Source: Devosia indica (GTDB lineage Bacteria > Pseudomonadota > Alphaproteobacteria > Rhizobiales > Devosiaceae). From it: a DNA stretch of 64,000 bases. Where the stretch lies: the NCBI RefSeq assembly GCF_003056405.1, contig NZ_PYVZ01000009.1:1-64000 (forward strand), written 5' to 3'. Below, one piece after another: positions 26,915 through 36,104 of this stretch. The position numbers were made by a program, and so were the translations under genes. Each line of letters starts with the position of its first letter. Positions within the stretch are counted from its first letter, which is position 1. The notes beneath the pieces are model-generated. The model saw only the letters and a program-made list of their open reading frames with translations. It searched no databases and was not told the origin of the DNA.

Positions 26915-29900
26915 CTAGTGAAAATTGCGTCCGCCCGGCAGGGCCGAATAGGCTCGGCGGCGCGCCATCTCCTCTTCCCGGTTCACCTGCCGGTTGCGGC
27001 TCTGGCTGCCCGGCGGGCCGGACTTGCCTTCATCGGCGCGGGCCACCACCGCATCGCCAATATCCTTGCCGTGGGACAGATCGAGCAGATGCGGGGTCAG
27101 GTCCTCCATGTCCTGGGCAATGACATGAATAACCCCCTGTTCGGACTGCACCTTGCCGCGTACCGCCAGCATGCGGCTTGAGAGCAATATCTTGCGCAGC
27201 CGCTCATCCTCGAACAGCTTGGGCCAGACCACGATATTGGCCACCCCGGTCTCGTCCTCGAGCGTGGCGAAAATCACCCCGCTGGCCGTACCGGGCCGCT
27301 GGCGCACCAGCACCAGCCCGGCCACCTCCACCACGATATCATTGGCGACATGACTGAGATTTTCTGCCCGCGTGGTGCCGCGCGCGGTCAGCATGGGCCG
27401 CAGGAACTGCACCGGATGTCCCTTGAGCGAAAGCGAAAGCGTCGCATAATCGTGGATCACCTCCTCGCCCGGCGCCATCAGCGGCAGCCCGGCCGGCTCC
27501 TCCTGGGCTGGCGCCACCGCCGGTTCGGCCGCAAACAGTGGCAGGGTTTCGGCCCCATAATTGCCCACCAATCCCTTGACAGCCCACAAGGCTTCGCGCC
27601 GGTTGAGCCCGAGTGAAGCAAAAGCATCGGCCCGCGCCAGTTTTTCAAGGCTGGCCACCGGAACCCCGGTGCGCAGCCAGAGGTCGCGCACCGAGCCATA
27701 GCCGTCCCGGCGCTGCTCCACGATACGCAGCGCGTCCTTTTCCGCCAGCCCCTCAACCTGCCGCAGCCCCAGCCGCAGGGCCCTTTTTGTCCAGATATGC
27801 GCTTCCATTTGTGCATGCCGCGGCCACAAATGCGCGCCCGCATCCCAACCACCCTCTTCGAGCGTGCTGTCATAGGTTGAGCAATTGATATCGGGCGGGC
27901 GAACCTCCACGCCATGCTCGGTGGCGTCGCGCACCAATTGGCTGGGCGCATAGAACCCCATGGGCTGCGAATTGAGCAGGGCGCAGGCAAAGACATCGGG
28001 ATAATGGCATTTCAGCCAGCACGAAGCATAGACCAGCAGTGCAAAGCTGGCCGCATGGCTTTCGGGAAAGCCATATTCGGCAAAGCCCTGGATCTGGGCA
28101 AAGCTCTGCTTGGCAAATTCGGGCGTATAGCCATTGCCGATCATGCCGCCGATGAAGTCATCGGCAAACTGGGCCAGCTTGCCGGTGCGTTGCCAGGCTG
28201 CCATGGCCCGGCGCAACTGATCGGCCTTGCCGGGCGAAAAACCGGCCCCGACAATGGCGATCTGCATCGCCTGTTCCTGGAAGAGCGGCACGCCCAGTGT
28301 GCGATGCAGCACCGCTTCGAGTTCAGGGCTGGGATAGTCGACCTTGTCGATGCCCTGCCGGCGCCGGAGATAGGGGTGCACCATATTGCCCTGGATCGGG
28401 CCGGGCCGGACAATGGCCACCTCGATCACCAGGTCGTAGAACACTTCTGGCCGCAGGCGCGGCAGCATGGACATCTGCGCCCGGCTTTCGATCTGGAACA
28501 CCCCGATCGTGTCGGCACGATGGGTCATCTCATAGACCGGCCGGGCCCGCTGCGGAAAATCGAACTCCTCATTCTGCAGTTCGGCCAGTGTCACCTTGTG
28601 CCCATAATGGGTGTCCATCAACTCGAAGGCACGCCTGAGGCAGGTCAGCATGCCCAGAGCCAGGATATCGACCTTGAGGATCTTGAGAGCGTCGATGTCG
28701 TCCTTGTTCCATTCGATGATGGTGCGGCTGTCCATCGCCGTCTTGCCGATCGGCACCAGGGTTTCAAGGCTGTCCCGGGTGATTACGAATCCGCCCACAT
28801 GCTGGGAGAGGTGGCGCGGAAAGCCGCGCAGAACCTTGACCACCTCGAACATCTGCGCCAGCACCGGATCGTCGGGATTAAGCCCCAGTCCCGCAACGCT
28901 TTTAAGATCAACCCCTGACCCCCAGCCCCAATGGAGCTGGTTGAAGGCACTGATCGTATCCTCGGAAACCCCGAACACCTTGGCGGTTTCCCGAATAGCG
29001 CTCTTGGAACGGTAGGTGATGACATTGGCGGTCAGCCCGGTCCGCCGCCCTCCATATTTCTGGTAGATATACTGCATCACCTCCTCGCGCCGCTCATGCT
29101 CGAAATCGACATCGATATCGGGCGGCTCGTCGCGTTCGGTGGAGATGAAGCGGCCAAACACCAGATTGGCCTTGCGCGGATCGACCTCGGTGATTTCCAG
29201 GCAATAGCAGACCGTGGAATTGGCCGCCGAGCCGCGCCCCTGGCACAGAATGTTTTTTTCATGCCGGGCGAATTGCACGATGTCATGCACCGTCAGGAAA
29301 TAGGCGGCATAGCCCTTATAGGCGATCAGGCACAGCTCGGTCCAAAGCACCTTTTTGAGCGCATCGCTGAGGCCACCGGGAAAGCGCTTTTTTGCACCCG
29401 CCCAGGTCAGCCGCTCCAGCGTCTGCTGCGCGGTTTCGCCATTGCCCACGGTTTCCTCGGGATAGTTATATTCGAGCTGGTCGAGCGAAAAGCCGATCCG
29501 GGCGATGAAAGCCTGGGTTTGGGCAAGCGCGTCGGGATGTTCGGCAAACAGCCGCGCCATTTCCTGCGGGCTTTTCAGATGCCGCTCGGCATTGACCGAC
29601 AAGGCCAGCCCGGCCTCTTCCAGGGTCACATGCTCGCGGATACAGGTGACCACATCGAGCACCATGTGCCGGTCCGGTTCGTGATAGAACACATCATTGC
29701 TGGCGATCATCCGGGCGCCATGCCGCCGCGCCAGCGCATCCACGCGGTTGAGCCGGGCGCGGTCGCCGCCGTCGAAGCGGGCGACACCGGCCACCCAGAC
29801 CCGGCCGGGCGCCGCCTGCGCCAGGCGTTCAAGGGTCCGCTCCGTCAGACCCCAATCACCCTCCTGGGGGGTCAGGATGAACAACTGCCCTTGGGCGAAG

Positions 29901-30349
29901 CTGTCATGGCCCTGCCCCGGATCGGTGCTGGCGAACAAATCGTCGAAACCGATCTCGGGGGCGCCCTTTTCGCCACGCTTGTTCCCCAGGGTAAGCAGCC
30001 TGCACAGCCGCCCATAGGCCGCCCGGTCGCTGGGATAGGCGATGATATCGGGCGTGCCATCGGCAAAGCACAGGCGCACCCCGACCAGATAGCGGAAAGC
30101 GGGATTGATCTGCTTATTGTCCCGCGCCGTCACATAGCCGCGCACCACCCCGGCAAAGCTATTGCGGTCGCACAGCCCCAGCGCTGCCATGCCCATATGC
30201 ATGGCGCTCGCCACCAACTCTTCAGGATGCGAACCCGAGCGCAGGAAGGAAAAATTGCTGGTGCTGATCAGCTCGGCATAAGCCGGAACGGCTGCCCGGG
30301 GCGTGGTCGAAGGGGCGTGGTCGGGCCGGAGCTGGATGACCTGGCTCAT
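26915..30349 (-). CDS. dnaE2: Error-prone DNA polymerase DnaE2 (ImuC)
   Basis: The C-family polymerase of the SOS mutasome, which with ImuA and ImuB carries out damage-induced mutagenesis. It has an N-terminal PHP domain (YAELISTSNFSFLRSGSHPEEL), the palm motif PDIDVDFEHERR with catalytic acids, and a C-terminal OB-fold segment (GLVLVRQRPGTASGVIFATLEDETG). It is 1144 residues from ATG 30349, which overlaps the imuB stop by 4 bp. It is the third gene of a LexA-controlled operon. Confidence 0.96.
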   Translation of the reverse strand: MSQVIQLRPDHAPSTTPRAAVPAYAELISTSNFSFLRSGSHPEELVASAMHMGMAALGLCDRNSFAGVVRGYVTARDNKQINPAFRYLVGVRLCFADGTPDIIAYPSDRAAYGRLCRLLTLGNKRGEKGAPEIGFDDLFASTDPGQGHDSFAQGQLFILTPQEGDWGLTERTLERLAQAAPGRVWVAGVARFDGGDRARLNRVDALARRHGARMIASNDVFYHEPDRHMVLDVVTCIREHVTLEEAGLALSVNAERHLKSPQEMARLFAEHPDALAQTQAFIARIGFSLDQLEYNYPEETVGNGETAQQTLERLTWAGAKKRFPGGLSDALKKVLWTELCLIAYKGYAAYFLTVHDIVQFARHEKNILCQGRGSAANSTVCYCLEITEVDPRKANLVFGRFISTERDEPPDIDVDFEHERREEVMQYIYQKYGGRRTGLTANVITYRSKSAIRETAKVFGVSEDTISAFNQLHWGWGSGVDLKSVAGLGLNPDDPVLAQMFEVVKVLRGFPRHLSQHVGGFVITRDSLETLVPIGKTAMDSRTIIEWNKDDIDALKILKVDILALGMLTCLRRAFELMDTHYGHKVTLAELQNEEFDFPQRARPVYEMTHRADTIGVFQIESRAQMSMLPRLRPEVFYDLVIEVAIVRPGPIQGNMVHPYLRRRQGIDKVDYPSPELEAVLHRTLGVPLFQEQAMQIAIVGAGFSPGKADQLRRAMAAWQRTGKLAQFADDFIGGMIGNGYTPEFAKQSFAQIQGFAEYGFPESHAASFALLVYASCWLKCHYPDVFACALLNSQPMGFYAPSQLVRDATEHGVEVRPPDINCSTYDSTLEEGGWDAGAHLWPRHAQMEAHIWTKRALRLGLRQVEGLAEKDALRIVEQRRDGYGSVRDLWLRTGVPVASLEKLARADAFASLGLNRREALWAVKGLVGNYGAETLPLFAAEPAVAPAQEEPAGLPLMAPGEEVIHDYATLSLSLKGHPVQFLRPMLTARGTTRAENLSHVANDIVVEVAGLVLVRQRPGTASGVIFATLEDETGVANIVVWPKLFEDERLRKILLSSRMLAVRGKVQSEQGVIHVIAQDMEDLTPHLLDLSHGKDIGDAVVARADEGKSGPPGSQSRNRQVNREEEMARRRAYSALPGGRNFH

Positions 30350-32025
30350 GGGAAAACCCCATGCAGATACCACACGGGGTGCACCGCGCCGCCATAGAGC
30401 CCCAGGCGGAACACCCAGAACCGGTGCCCCTCCCCATCCTCGACAATGTAATAATCCCGCATCCCCGTCATCGGATCAAATAGCGGCAGGTCGGGCGTGT
30501 AAGGCAGCGGCTTGGGCGCTTCGCCCGGCGCGGGCGGTGTGGGCCGTTCGGCCGGAACCAGCTTGAGCCGCTCGCCGCTACGCCACCATTCCGCACTGAT
30601 CCGCTCGGGGCCTGCCGCCTTGACCAGGCGATAACGCTGTCGCCGCCAGATCATCGCGGCCGGCAGCCCATCGGGCACTTCGGCGCTGATGGCCACGGGC
30701 TCGGGCTGCGGCAGCAGGCGCAATGGCCGGTCGCGGTCCCCCTCTCCGGCGGGCGCTATCTGGGCCTGCTGGGTCAGGGCCGGCACCAGCCGCGCCGCCC
30801 GTTCCGGAATATGACTGGCCACCAGCTCGGTCTTGAGCACGCTCAGCGGCCCCAGCCGGCTCGCCAGACGGTCAGTCAACTGCTCGATATCCTTTGCGCC
30901 ATTATCGGTTTCAAACACCCCGGCCTGGCCGGGCTCGAGCCGGTCGAGCGAGGCGGCCGCCAGCCGCACCAGATCAATGCCGAAACCGGGGTCGTAATGT
31001 TCCTGTTCCAGCCGCTGGGCACGATGCCGGAACAGGCTTGCAATATGCCCCGCATCGCGCGTCAGCCGGGCAGCATTGAGCGAAAGGGTCATCACCTTGT
31101 GGTCGACCCGATAGAGAAACAGGTGAAAGCCCTGCCCCCCGAGCCCTTCGGCTTCGAGCAGCTGCGAGAGATCCTGCGCCAGCCCCTCCATGGTCAGCAA
31201 CACATCCTCCAGCGTGGAGATGGGCTCGAAGAATTTACGCTCGACGAAATGATCGGCCGGCGGCAAGCGGGGCGTCATCCGCTCTTCGATCTGTCCATAA
31301 GCCTGGTCGATCCGCAGGATCAGCGAAGCCCCGAATCGCGCCAGCATGGGCTTGCGCGGGCGGGTCCGCAGGGCACCAATGCGCGTCAGCCCCATTTGGG
31401 TGAGCAGGCTGACCTGCCTTTCATCGAGCCGCAGGGCGGCAACCGGCAGCTTGTCGAGCGCATCGCTCAACTGCTCGGACCCAATAATCCCGCTCGACCC
31501 GAAATGGCTCTGGGCCCAGGCCGCGCCAATGGTCGGAGCAATGGCGCCCGCAACGCTATAGCCAAGCGCCCGCAGCCGGCCCAGCACCATGCGCAGCATG
31601 GCCGCCTCGCCACCGAACAGATGCGCCACCCCGGTAATGTCAAGCACGAGATCGCCAAATGGTGCCTTGTCCTGCAACACGCCGACCAGCGGGCTGGCAT
31701 TGGAATGCCAGTCGGCAAATTCGGCAAAGGCGGAGGCCAGAAAACCGGTATCCTGTTCGAGGACGGTCAGGCCAGGCACCAGGGCGCGGGCATCGGCAAG
31801 GGCCTGCCCGAGCCGCAAGCCTGCCGCCTGGGCCTGCTGGTCCAGCGCCACCAGCCGCAACCCGCCCTTGATCTTTTCATAAAGCGCCAGCGGCGCCTTG
31901 AGGCCGGGATCAACCCGTTTGAGATATTGGGTTGCCCAATAGGGCAGGTAGAGGCAGAGAAACCGGCGTTCCGGGCAGATGCTGGCGGGTTTTGCCAGCC
32001 CGGTCTGGGAGGGATTTGAACGCAT
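30346..32025 (-). CDS. imuB: ImuB, Y-family polymerase-like mutasome protein
   Basis: A 559-residue Y-family polymerase homologue that lacks polymerase activity and bridges DnaE2 and the beta clamp. It begins near RRFLCLYLPYWATQYLKR, which stands where active Y-family enzymes carry catalytic acids. The palm/fingers region (LFGGEAAMLRMVLGRL) and little finger (ERKFFEPISTLEDVL) are visible. ATG 32025 has an AGGAA site, and the gene then overlaps the upstream imuA by 116 bp in another frame. It couples to dnaE2 by a 4-bp overlap. Confidence 0.93.
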   Translation of the reverse strand: MRSNPSQTGLAKPASICPERRFLCLYLPYWATQYLKRVDPGLKAPLALYEKIKGGLRLVALDQQAQAAGLRLGQALADARALVPGLTVLEQDTGFLASAFAEFADWHSNASPLVGVLQDKAPFGDLVLDITGVAHLFGGEAAMLRMVLGRLRALGYSVAGAIAPTIGAAWAQSHFGSSGIIGSEQLSDALDKLPVAALRLDERQVSLLTQMGLTRIGALRTRPRKPMLARFGASLILRIDQAYGQIEERMTPRLPPADHFVERKFFEPISTLEDVLLTMEGLAQDLSQLLEAEGLGGQGFHLFLYRVDHKVMTLSLNAARLTRDAGHIASLFRHRAQRLEQEHYDPGFGIDLVRLAAASLDRLEPGQAGVFETDNGAKDIEQLTDRLASRLGPLSVLKTELVASHIPERAARLVPALTQQAQIAPAGEGDRDRPLRLLPQPEPVAISAEVPDGLPAAMIWRRQRYRLVKAAGPERISAEWWRSGERLKLVPAERPTPPAPGEAPKPLPYTPDLPLFDPMTGMRDYYIVEDGEGHRFWVFRLGLYGGAVHPVWYLHGVFP

Positions 32026-32719
32026 TTCCTGTCCACTCCAATATCCATTCGCGTGTGTTTTGGCCGGTATTGCCCCTTTCGAGTGTGAGGCCCCAGCGGG
32101 CCGGTCCGGGCGCCCGGTCGTCAAACGGCTTGCGCCCCGACCGGTGCGGCGCCAGATGCCAGCGCAGATGCGCCGCACTGGCCGGCCTGTCCGCGCCATA
32201 GCGCAACAGGAACAGCGATGTGCCGCTCTCCGCCGTGCGCAGGCTGAGGCGCCTGCTGGCGGTGAAATCGAGCATCTCGGGCGCTCCGCCGATATCGGCG
32301 ACAATGCCGGCAACCGCCCGGCAGGCCAGCGCTTCCTCGGCAACCCAGAGCAGATCCTGCATGTCACTGGCCCGCACGATGACAAGCTGGGCCGGATCCA
32401 GCCCGAAGGAGGACAGCCCCGGCCCATAGGGCAGGCCGAAGAATTGCGCATCGGCGGCAAGCTGCAGATAGAGCACCGCCAGCCGCTTCGGGGTGAACAG
32501 GGTGCGGACCTGCCCCAGTGCAAAGCCCAGGCTTGCCCCGCCATTGCGCACCGCATCAGTGCACACATCCTGCAGCAACCCGCCCGGCAGGCGCGGAAAA
32601 CCGTCCGCAGCCCCGTCAAAGGCGCGTGCCCGCATCTCGGCCAGGGCCGGCTTGCGCTCGATATTGGCAATGGTGTCCCGCAGCGCGGCAAGGCGCTGTT
32701 GGCGGTTCTGGGTCTGCAT
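31910..32719 (-). CDS. imuA: ImuA, RecA-like mutasome protein
   Basis: A 269-residue RecA/SulA-like protein of the ImuA family, recognised from RLAVLYLQLAADAQFFGLPYG, SDMQDLLWVAEEAL and the terminal domain WGLTLERGNTGQNTREWILEW. The start is set at ATG 32719, because a LexA box (32736-32750) lies just upstream and would fall inside the coding region of the longer 32752 version. The C-terminal 38 or so residues are read over the start of imuB in a second frame. Confidence 0.9.
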   Translation of the reverse strand: MQTQNRQQRLAALRDTIANIERKPALAEMRARAFDGAADGFPRLPGGLLQDVCTDAVRNGGASLGFALGQVRTLFTPKRLAVLYLQLAADAQFFGLPYGPGLSSFGLDPAQLVIVRASDMQDLLWVAEEALACRAVAGIVADIGGAPEMLDFTASRRLSLRTAESGTSLFLLRYGADRPASAAHLRWHLAPHRSGRKPFDDRAPGPARWGLTLERGNTGQNTREWILEWTGNAFKSLPDRAGKTRQHLPGTPVSLPLPALLGNPISQTG

Positions 32720-32735
32720 GGTGCTATGGCTATAC

Positions 32736-32750
32736 GAACAAAACAGGAAC
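32736..32750 (-). promoter_or_regulatory. LexA box upstream of imuA-imuB-dnaE2
   Basis: On the minus strand the sequence is GTTC-CTGTTTT-GTTC, an exact match to the alphaproteobacterial LexA consensus GTTC-N7-GTTC. It lies 17-31 bases before the imuA ATG, consistent with SOS control of the mutasome operon as established in Caulobacter and other alphaproteobacteria. Confidence 0.92.
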
Positions 32751-32951
32751 ATTTAGACTCCGAATCTTTGCGGAGTCGAGTCCCTTTTGCGCGCCCGGGT
32801 GTGGCGGCCCTGCATCAATCCGGTCAAGACCGCGTGAGGGCGCCAACAACCCCATTGAGCCGGCACCACATATGGCTAAGTCTGGTTGCGTCCGCCTCCC
32901 GGCGCGCAGCAACCCGCTTTTGTACACGCCCCCCGAGGAAGGCTGACCGCC

Positions 32952-33407
32952 ATGTTCGAGGCCCTGACCCGTCTGTTCGCAAAGCCAGAAGCGCCTGCCG
33001 ATCTGCACGATCCCAAGCTGGCCGTTGCGGCCCTGCTGGTGCATCTGGCCGCAGTCGATGGCTCCATTCAGGACGATGAGCGCGCGGCCATTCGCGGCGC
33101 CCTGATGGACCACTATGATCTGGATGAAGCCGCCGTCGACAGATTGGTGCGCGAAGCCCAGAAGCGCGATGCCGAGGCGGTGGACTTCTATAAATTCACC
33201 AGCGGCCTGATCCAGCTCGACATGGATGATCGCATCGAGATCATCCGCATGATGTGGACCGTGGTGTTTGCCGACCGGCAGAACCACGAGCTGGAAGACA
33301 ATATGGTCTGGCGCATTGCCGAGCTGATCGGCGTCTCGAGCCGCGACCGCACCATTCTGCGCAACCAGATCCGCGGCAAGGCCGCCGAGACCACCCAAGA
33401 GGGCTGA
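32952..33407 (+). CDS. TerB-family tellurite-resistance-like protein
   Basis: A 151-residue helical protein of the TerB family, with KLAVAALLVHLAAVDGSIQDDERAAIRG and a second acidic repeat NHELEDNMVWRIAELIGVSSRDR. TerB-like domains bind metal and appear in stress or phage-defence contexts, but isolated copies like this are common and of unknown function. The ATG at 32952 has a strong GAGGAAGG site. No other ter genes are nearby. Confidence 0.85.
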   Translation: MFEALTRLFAKPEAPADLHDPKLAVAALLVHLAAVDGSIQDDERAAIRGALMDHYDLDEAAVDRLVREAQKRDAEAVDFYKFTSGLIQLDMDDRIEIIRMMWTVVFADRQNHELEDNMVWRIAELIGVSSRDRTILRNQIRGKAAETTQEG

Positions 33408-33418
33408 GACGTCCGGGC

Positions 33419-33988
33419 CTAATAGGCCTCGAACGCCCCGATGATCTCGACCGTGTCGGTCAAGCAGTCAAAATCGCCGGCCTTGTCGGCCGCTTCCCGC
33501 GCCAGCTCATTGGCATTGGCGTTGGCACGCGCATCGACATAGGCGATGTGGCAGCTATTGCCCTCTTCGATCTGGCTGACCACCAGCACCTGTCCGTAAT
33601 CCTCGCCAGTTTCGGGATGGGCGGTGTGGTAGCGCACGATGGTGGCGATGGGAAACCAGCGGCCCAGCGCGTTGGACAGCCGCCATTCCAGCTTGGCGCC
33701 CAGAGTGTTGAACGGCGGCAGCGTCTGGAACCCCGCGCTGTTCTCATCGGCATCAAAGCCATAGCTGAGCGAGAACCTCAGATCGCCCTCGCGCACCATC
33801 AGCGGATAGCCCTTATAGCCCGGACAGGCCCAGCTCGCGCCGAAATCATCGGCCTCCAGGATCAGGCAGTCATCCAGGTTGAGATCGGTATAGGCGCTGG
33901 TGAAGCCGGACTGGGCCAGGGCCGGCGACGCGGTCAGCACCGCAAGTAAAGCCGGCACGACAAAATTGCGGATGACAGGCTGGGCCAT
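33419..33988 (-). CDS. Secreted hypothetical protein
   Basis: A 189-residue protein with a clear signal peptide (hydrophobic FVVPALLAVLTASPALAQ, cleavage likely near residue 25) and a mature region containing three cysteines (in DDCLILE, SWACPGYKGYP, NSCHIAYVDA and FDCLTD there are four in all). It also has a C-terminal Asn/Ala-rich stretch (DARANANANELAREAADKA). I do not recognise the family; it is probably periplasmic. It converges on the TerB gene with 11 bp between the stop codons. Confidence 0.75.
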   Translation of the reverse strand: MAQPVIRNFVVPALLAVLTASPALAQSGFTSAYTDLNLDDCLILEADDFGASWACPGYKGYPLMVREGDLRFSLSYGFDADENSAGFQTLPPFNTLGAKLEWRLSNALGRWFPIATIVRYHTAHPETGEDYGQVLVVSQIEEGNSCHIAYVDARANANANELAREAADKAGDFDCLTDTVEIIGAFEAY

Positions 33989-34084
33989 TGAGCTAATCTC
34001 CTCGTTGAAAACATCTCGGCATGATCGAAATCAAGTCACCGCCATGATGACCCCGCTACAAGAACAGGACAAGGAGACGGCATC

Positions 34085-34534
34085 ATGTACAAGAACCTGC
34101 TGATTGCAACGGACGGGTCCGAGCTTGGCGACAAGGCCCTGGACGCCGCTCTTGACCTGGCCCGGCAGAACGGCGCCAGCCTGACCATTCTCACCGCCAC
34201 CGACCCGGTTGCCACGGGCATTGGCTCGGGCGGGTTCGGCACCATCGATGCCGGCCCCATTCTGGCGCGGCTCGAAGAAGCCTATGCCACCGAAGCCGCC
34301 AACCTGCTCGCCGCCGCCCGCCACAAGGCCCAGGAAGCCGGCATTGCCGCCGAGACCCTGCACCTGCCCCGCCACCGGCCTGCCGATGGCATTCTCGAAA
34401 CCGTGACGGAAAAGGGCTGTGACCTGATCATCATGGGCTCGCATGGCCGGCGCGGACTCAACCGCCTGCTGCTTGGCAGCCAGGCCGCCGAAGTGCTGGC
34501 GCGCGCCACCATTCCCGTGCTGATCGTGAAATAA
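34085..34534 (+). CDS. Universal stress protein (UspA family)
   Basis: A 149-residue single Usp domain beginning MYKNLLIATDGSELGDKALDAAL. The ATP-binding motif GSHGRRGLNRLLLGSQAAEVLARA is at about residues 119-142, so it probably belongs to the ATP-binding class. The ATG has a strong AAGGAGACGG site. It stands alone, divergent from the secreted protein gene. Confidence 0.92.
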   Translation: MYKNLLIATDGSELGDKALDAALDLARQNGASLTILTATDPVATGIGSGGFGTIDAGPILARLEEAYATEAANLLAAARHKAQEAGIAAETLHLPRHRPADGILETVTEKGCDLIIMGSHGRRGLNRLLLGSQAAEVLARATIPVLIVK

Positions 34535-34644
34535 GACCCCGCCCCGCATGGCCGCTGCGGCGGATTAGTCCCTTGCCTTTGAGAGCCATTATGGGCAGAA
34601 CCTGCCCGCAACACCCTCCCCTCTCTCGGCAAGTGTAGACAGCT

Positions 34645-35175
34645 ATGAATATCGACGCGATCCCCACCGGCAAGAACCCGCCCGACGAGCTCAACGTCAT
34701 CATCGAAGTGCCGCTGGGCGGCGAGCCGATCAAATATGAGATCGACAAGGAATCGGGCGCCCTGTTCGTCGACCGCTTCCTCTATACACCCATGCGTTAC
34801 CCGGGCAATTACGGCTTCGTGCCCCATACGCTGTGTGGCGATGGCGATCCACTTGATGTGATCGTGATGAATTCGCGTCCGCTGGTGCCCGGCGCCGTGG
34901 TGCGCTCGCGCCCGGTCGGCGTGCTGTTCATGGAAGATGATGGCGGCCAGGACGAAAAGATCATCGCCGTGCCGGTGTCCAAGCTGACCCGCATGTATGA
35001 CGCCATCCAGGACATCGGCGACATGCCCGAAATCCAGCTCGAGCGGGTCAAGCACTTCTTCACCCACTACAAGGATCTCGAGCCCGGCAAATGGGCCCGC
35101 ATCGACCGCATCGGCGGCATAGACGAGGCCCGCAAGGTGATCCTGGACTCCATCGAAATGGCCAACAAAGCCTGA
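34645..35175 (+). CDS. ppa: Inorganic pyrophosphatase
   Basis: A family I soluble pyrophosphatase of 176 residues that hydrolyses PPi to phosphate. The signature with catalytic acids is at [10 protein letters not shown], and [23 protein letters not shown] and the Lys/Asp-rich [10 protein letters not shown] region fit exactly. A terminator follows 26 bp after the stop. Confidence 0.97.
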   Translation: MNIDAIPTGKNPPDELNVIIEVPLGGEPIKYEIDKESGALFVDRFLYTPMRYPGNYGFVPHTLCGDGDPLDVIVMNSRPLVPGAVVRSRPVGVLFMEDDGGQDEKIIAVPVSKLTRMYDAIQDIGDMPEIQLERVKHFFTHYKDLEPGKWARIDRIGGIDEARKVILDSIEMANKA

Positions 35176-35200
35176 CAGCAGGCCTGATCGCACCCTTCCA

Positions 35201-35228
35201 AAAAAGGCGGCCTCCGGGCCGCCTTTTT
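35201..35228. terminator. Bidirectional terminator between ppa and the sodium-channel gene
   Basis: AAAAAGGCGGCC at 35201-35212 and GGCCGCCTTTTT at 35217-35228 form a perfect 12-bp stem with a TCCG loop. A-tract and T-tract sides allow termination in both directions. The right edge touches the stop codon of the convergent channel gene. Confidence 0.93.
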
Positions 35229-36022
35229 CATGACCGGTCGATCTGTTTGCGCAGCGCCACCACCTCTTCGCGCAGGGCCCGGATCTCCGAGAGCATCAGC
35301 GCCGAATCCGCATGCAGCGTCTGCCGGTCCGCCGTGGCGGTGGCCTCGGTTTCCTCCTGCATGGCGGCCACGATCACACCGATGAACAGGTTCAGAACCG
35401 CATAGGTCGAGAGCAGGATGAAGGGCACGAAGAACATCCACGCATAAGGATAGGCTTCCATCACCGGCCGCACGATGCCCATCGACCAGCTTTCCAGCGT
35501 CATCACCTGGAACAGCGTATAGAGCGAAGCGCCCAGGTGCCCGAACCAGTCGGGAAAGGCCTCGCCGAACAGATTGGTCGCCATCACGGCGGCCACATAG
35601 AACAGCATGGCCATCAGCACGACAATCGAGCTCATGCCCGGCAGCGCCGCGATCAGCCCGCCCACCACGCGCCGCAGCGCCGGCATCACCGAAATCAGCC
35701 GCAGGACGCGCAATATGCGCAGCGCACGCAGCACCTGGAACGGTCCGGCCGCGGGAACCAGCGCGATCGCCACCACGGCAAAATCGAACAGGCTCCAGGG
35801 GTCGCGGAAAAAGCGCGGCCCGAAGGCGTAGATGCGCAAGCCAATCTCGACAACGAAAATCCCCAGGATCACCGCATCGATGACATGCAGCACCGGCCCA
35901 TAGGCTGCCATGATGCCCGGCTCGGTTTCCAGCCCCAGAATAATCGAGTTCAGGACGATGATGGCGATGATCGCCTGTTCCCAACGGCGGGACCTGAGCA
36001 AGGTGACAAGGGCCTGACGCAT
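35228..36022 (-). CDS. Bacterial voltage-gated sodium channel (NaChBac family)
   Basis: A 264-residue six-helix ion channel. S4 carries four Arg at three-residue spacing (R99, R102, R105, R108), so a voltage sensor is present. The pore filter TLESWS at residues 175-180 is identical to the Na+-selective filter of NaChBac and NavAb. A C-terminal heptad-like helix (MLSEIRALREEVVALRKQ) fits the tetramerising coiled coil. ATG 36022 was chosen, with GGAG about 11 bases upstream, over TTG 36052. It acts in the inner membrane, possibly for pH or motility control (inference). Confidence 0.92.
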   Translation of the reverse strand: MRQALVTLLRSRRWEQAIIAIIVLNSIILGLETEPGIMAAYGPVLHVIDAVILGIFVVEIGLRIYAFGPRFFRDPWSLFDFAVVAIALVPAAGPFQVLRALRILRVLRLISVMPALRRVVGGLIAALPGMSSIVVLMAMLFYVAAVMATNLFGEAFPDWFGHLGASLYTLFQVMTLESWSMGIVRPVMEAYPYAWMFFVPFILLSTYAVLNLFIGVIVAAMQEETEATATADRQTLHADSALMLSEIRALREEVVALRKQIDRS

Positions 36023-36104
36023 GGTGGCATGAACTCCGGATGATAACAGCAACAGGCAGTAGCGCAGCCCCGGGATTCGTCAAGCGCCCGGACCCAAGCC
36101 CTGC

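Noticed and set aside
28931..30397. A 488-codon frame antisense to dnaE2
   Set aside because: It is a shadow of the dnaE2 N-terminal half with the typical shadow composition.
32026..32691. An imuB frame extended upstream to 32691
   Set aside because: The extra residues are Arg/Cys/Pro-rich shadow sequence of imuA; ImuB homology begins just after ATG 32025.
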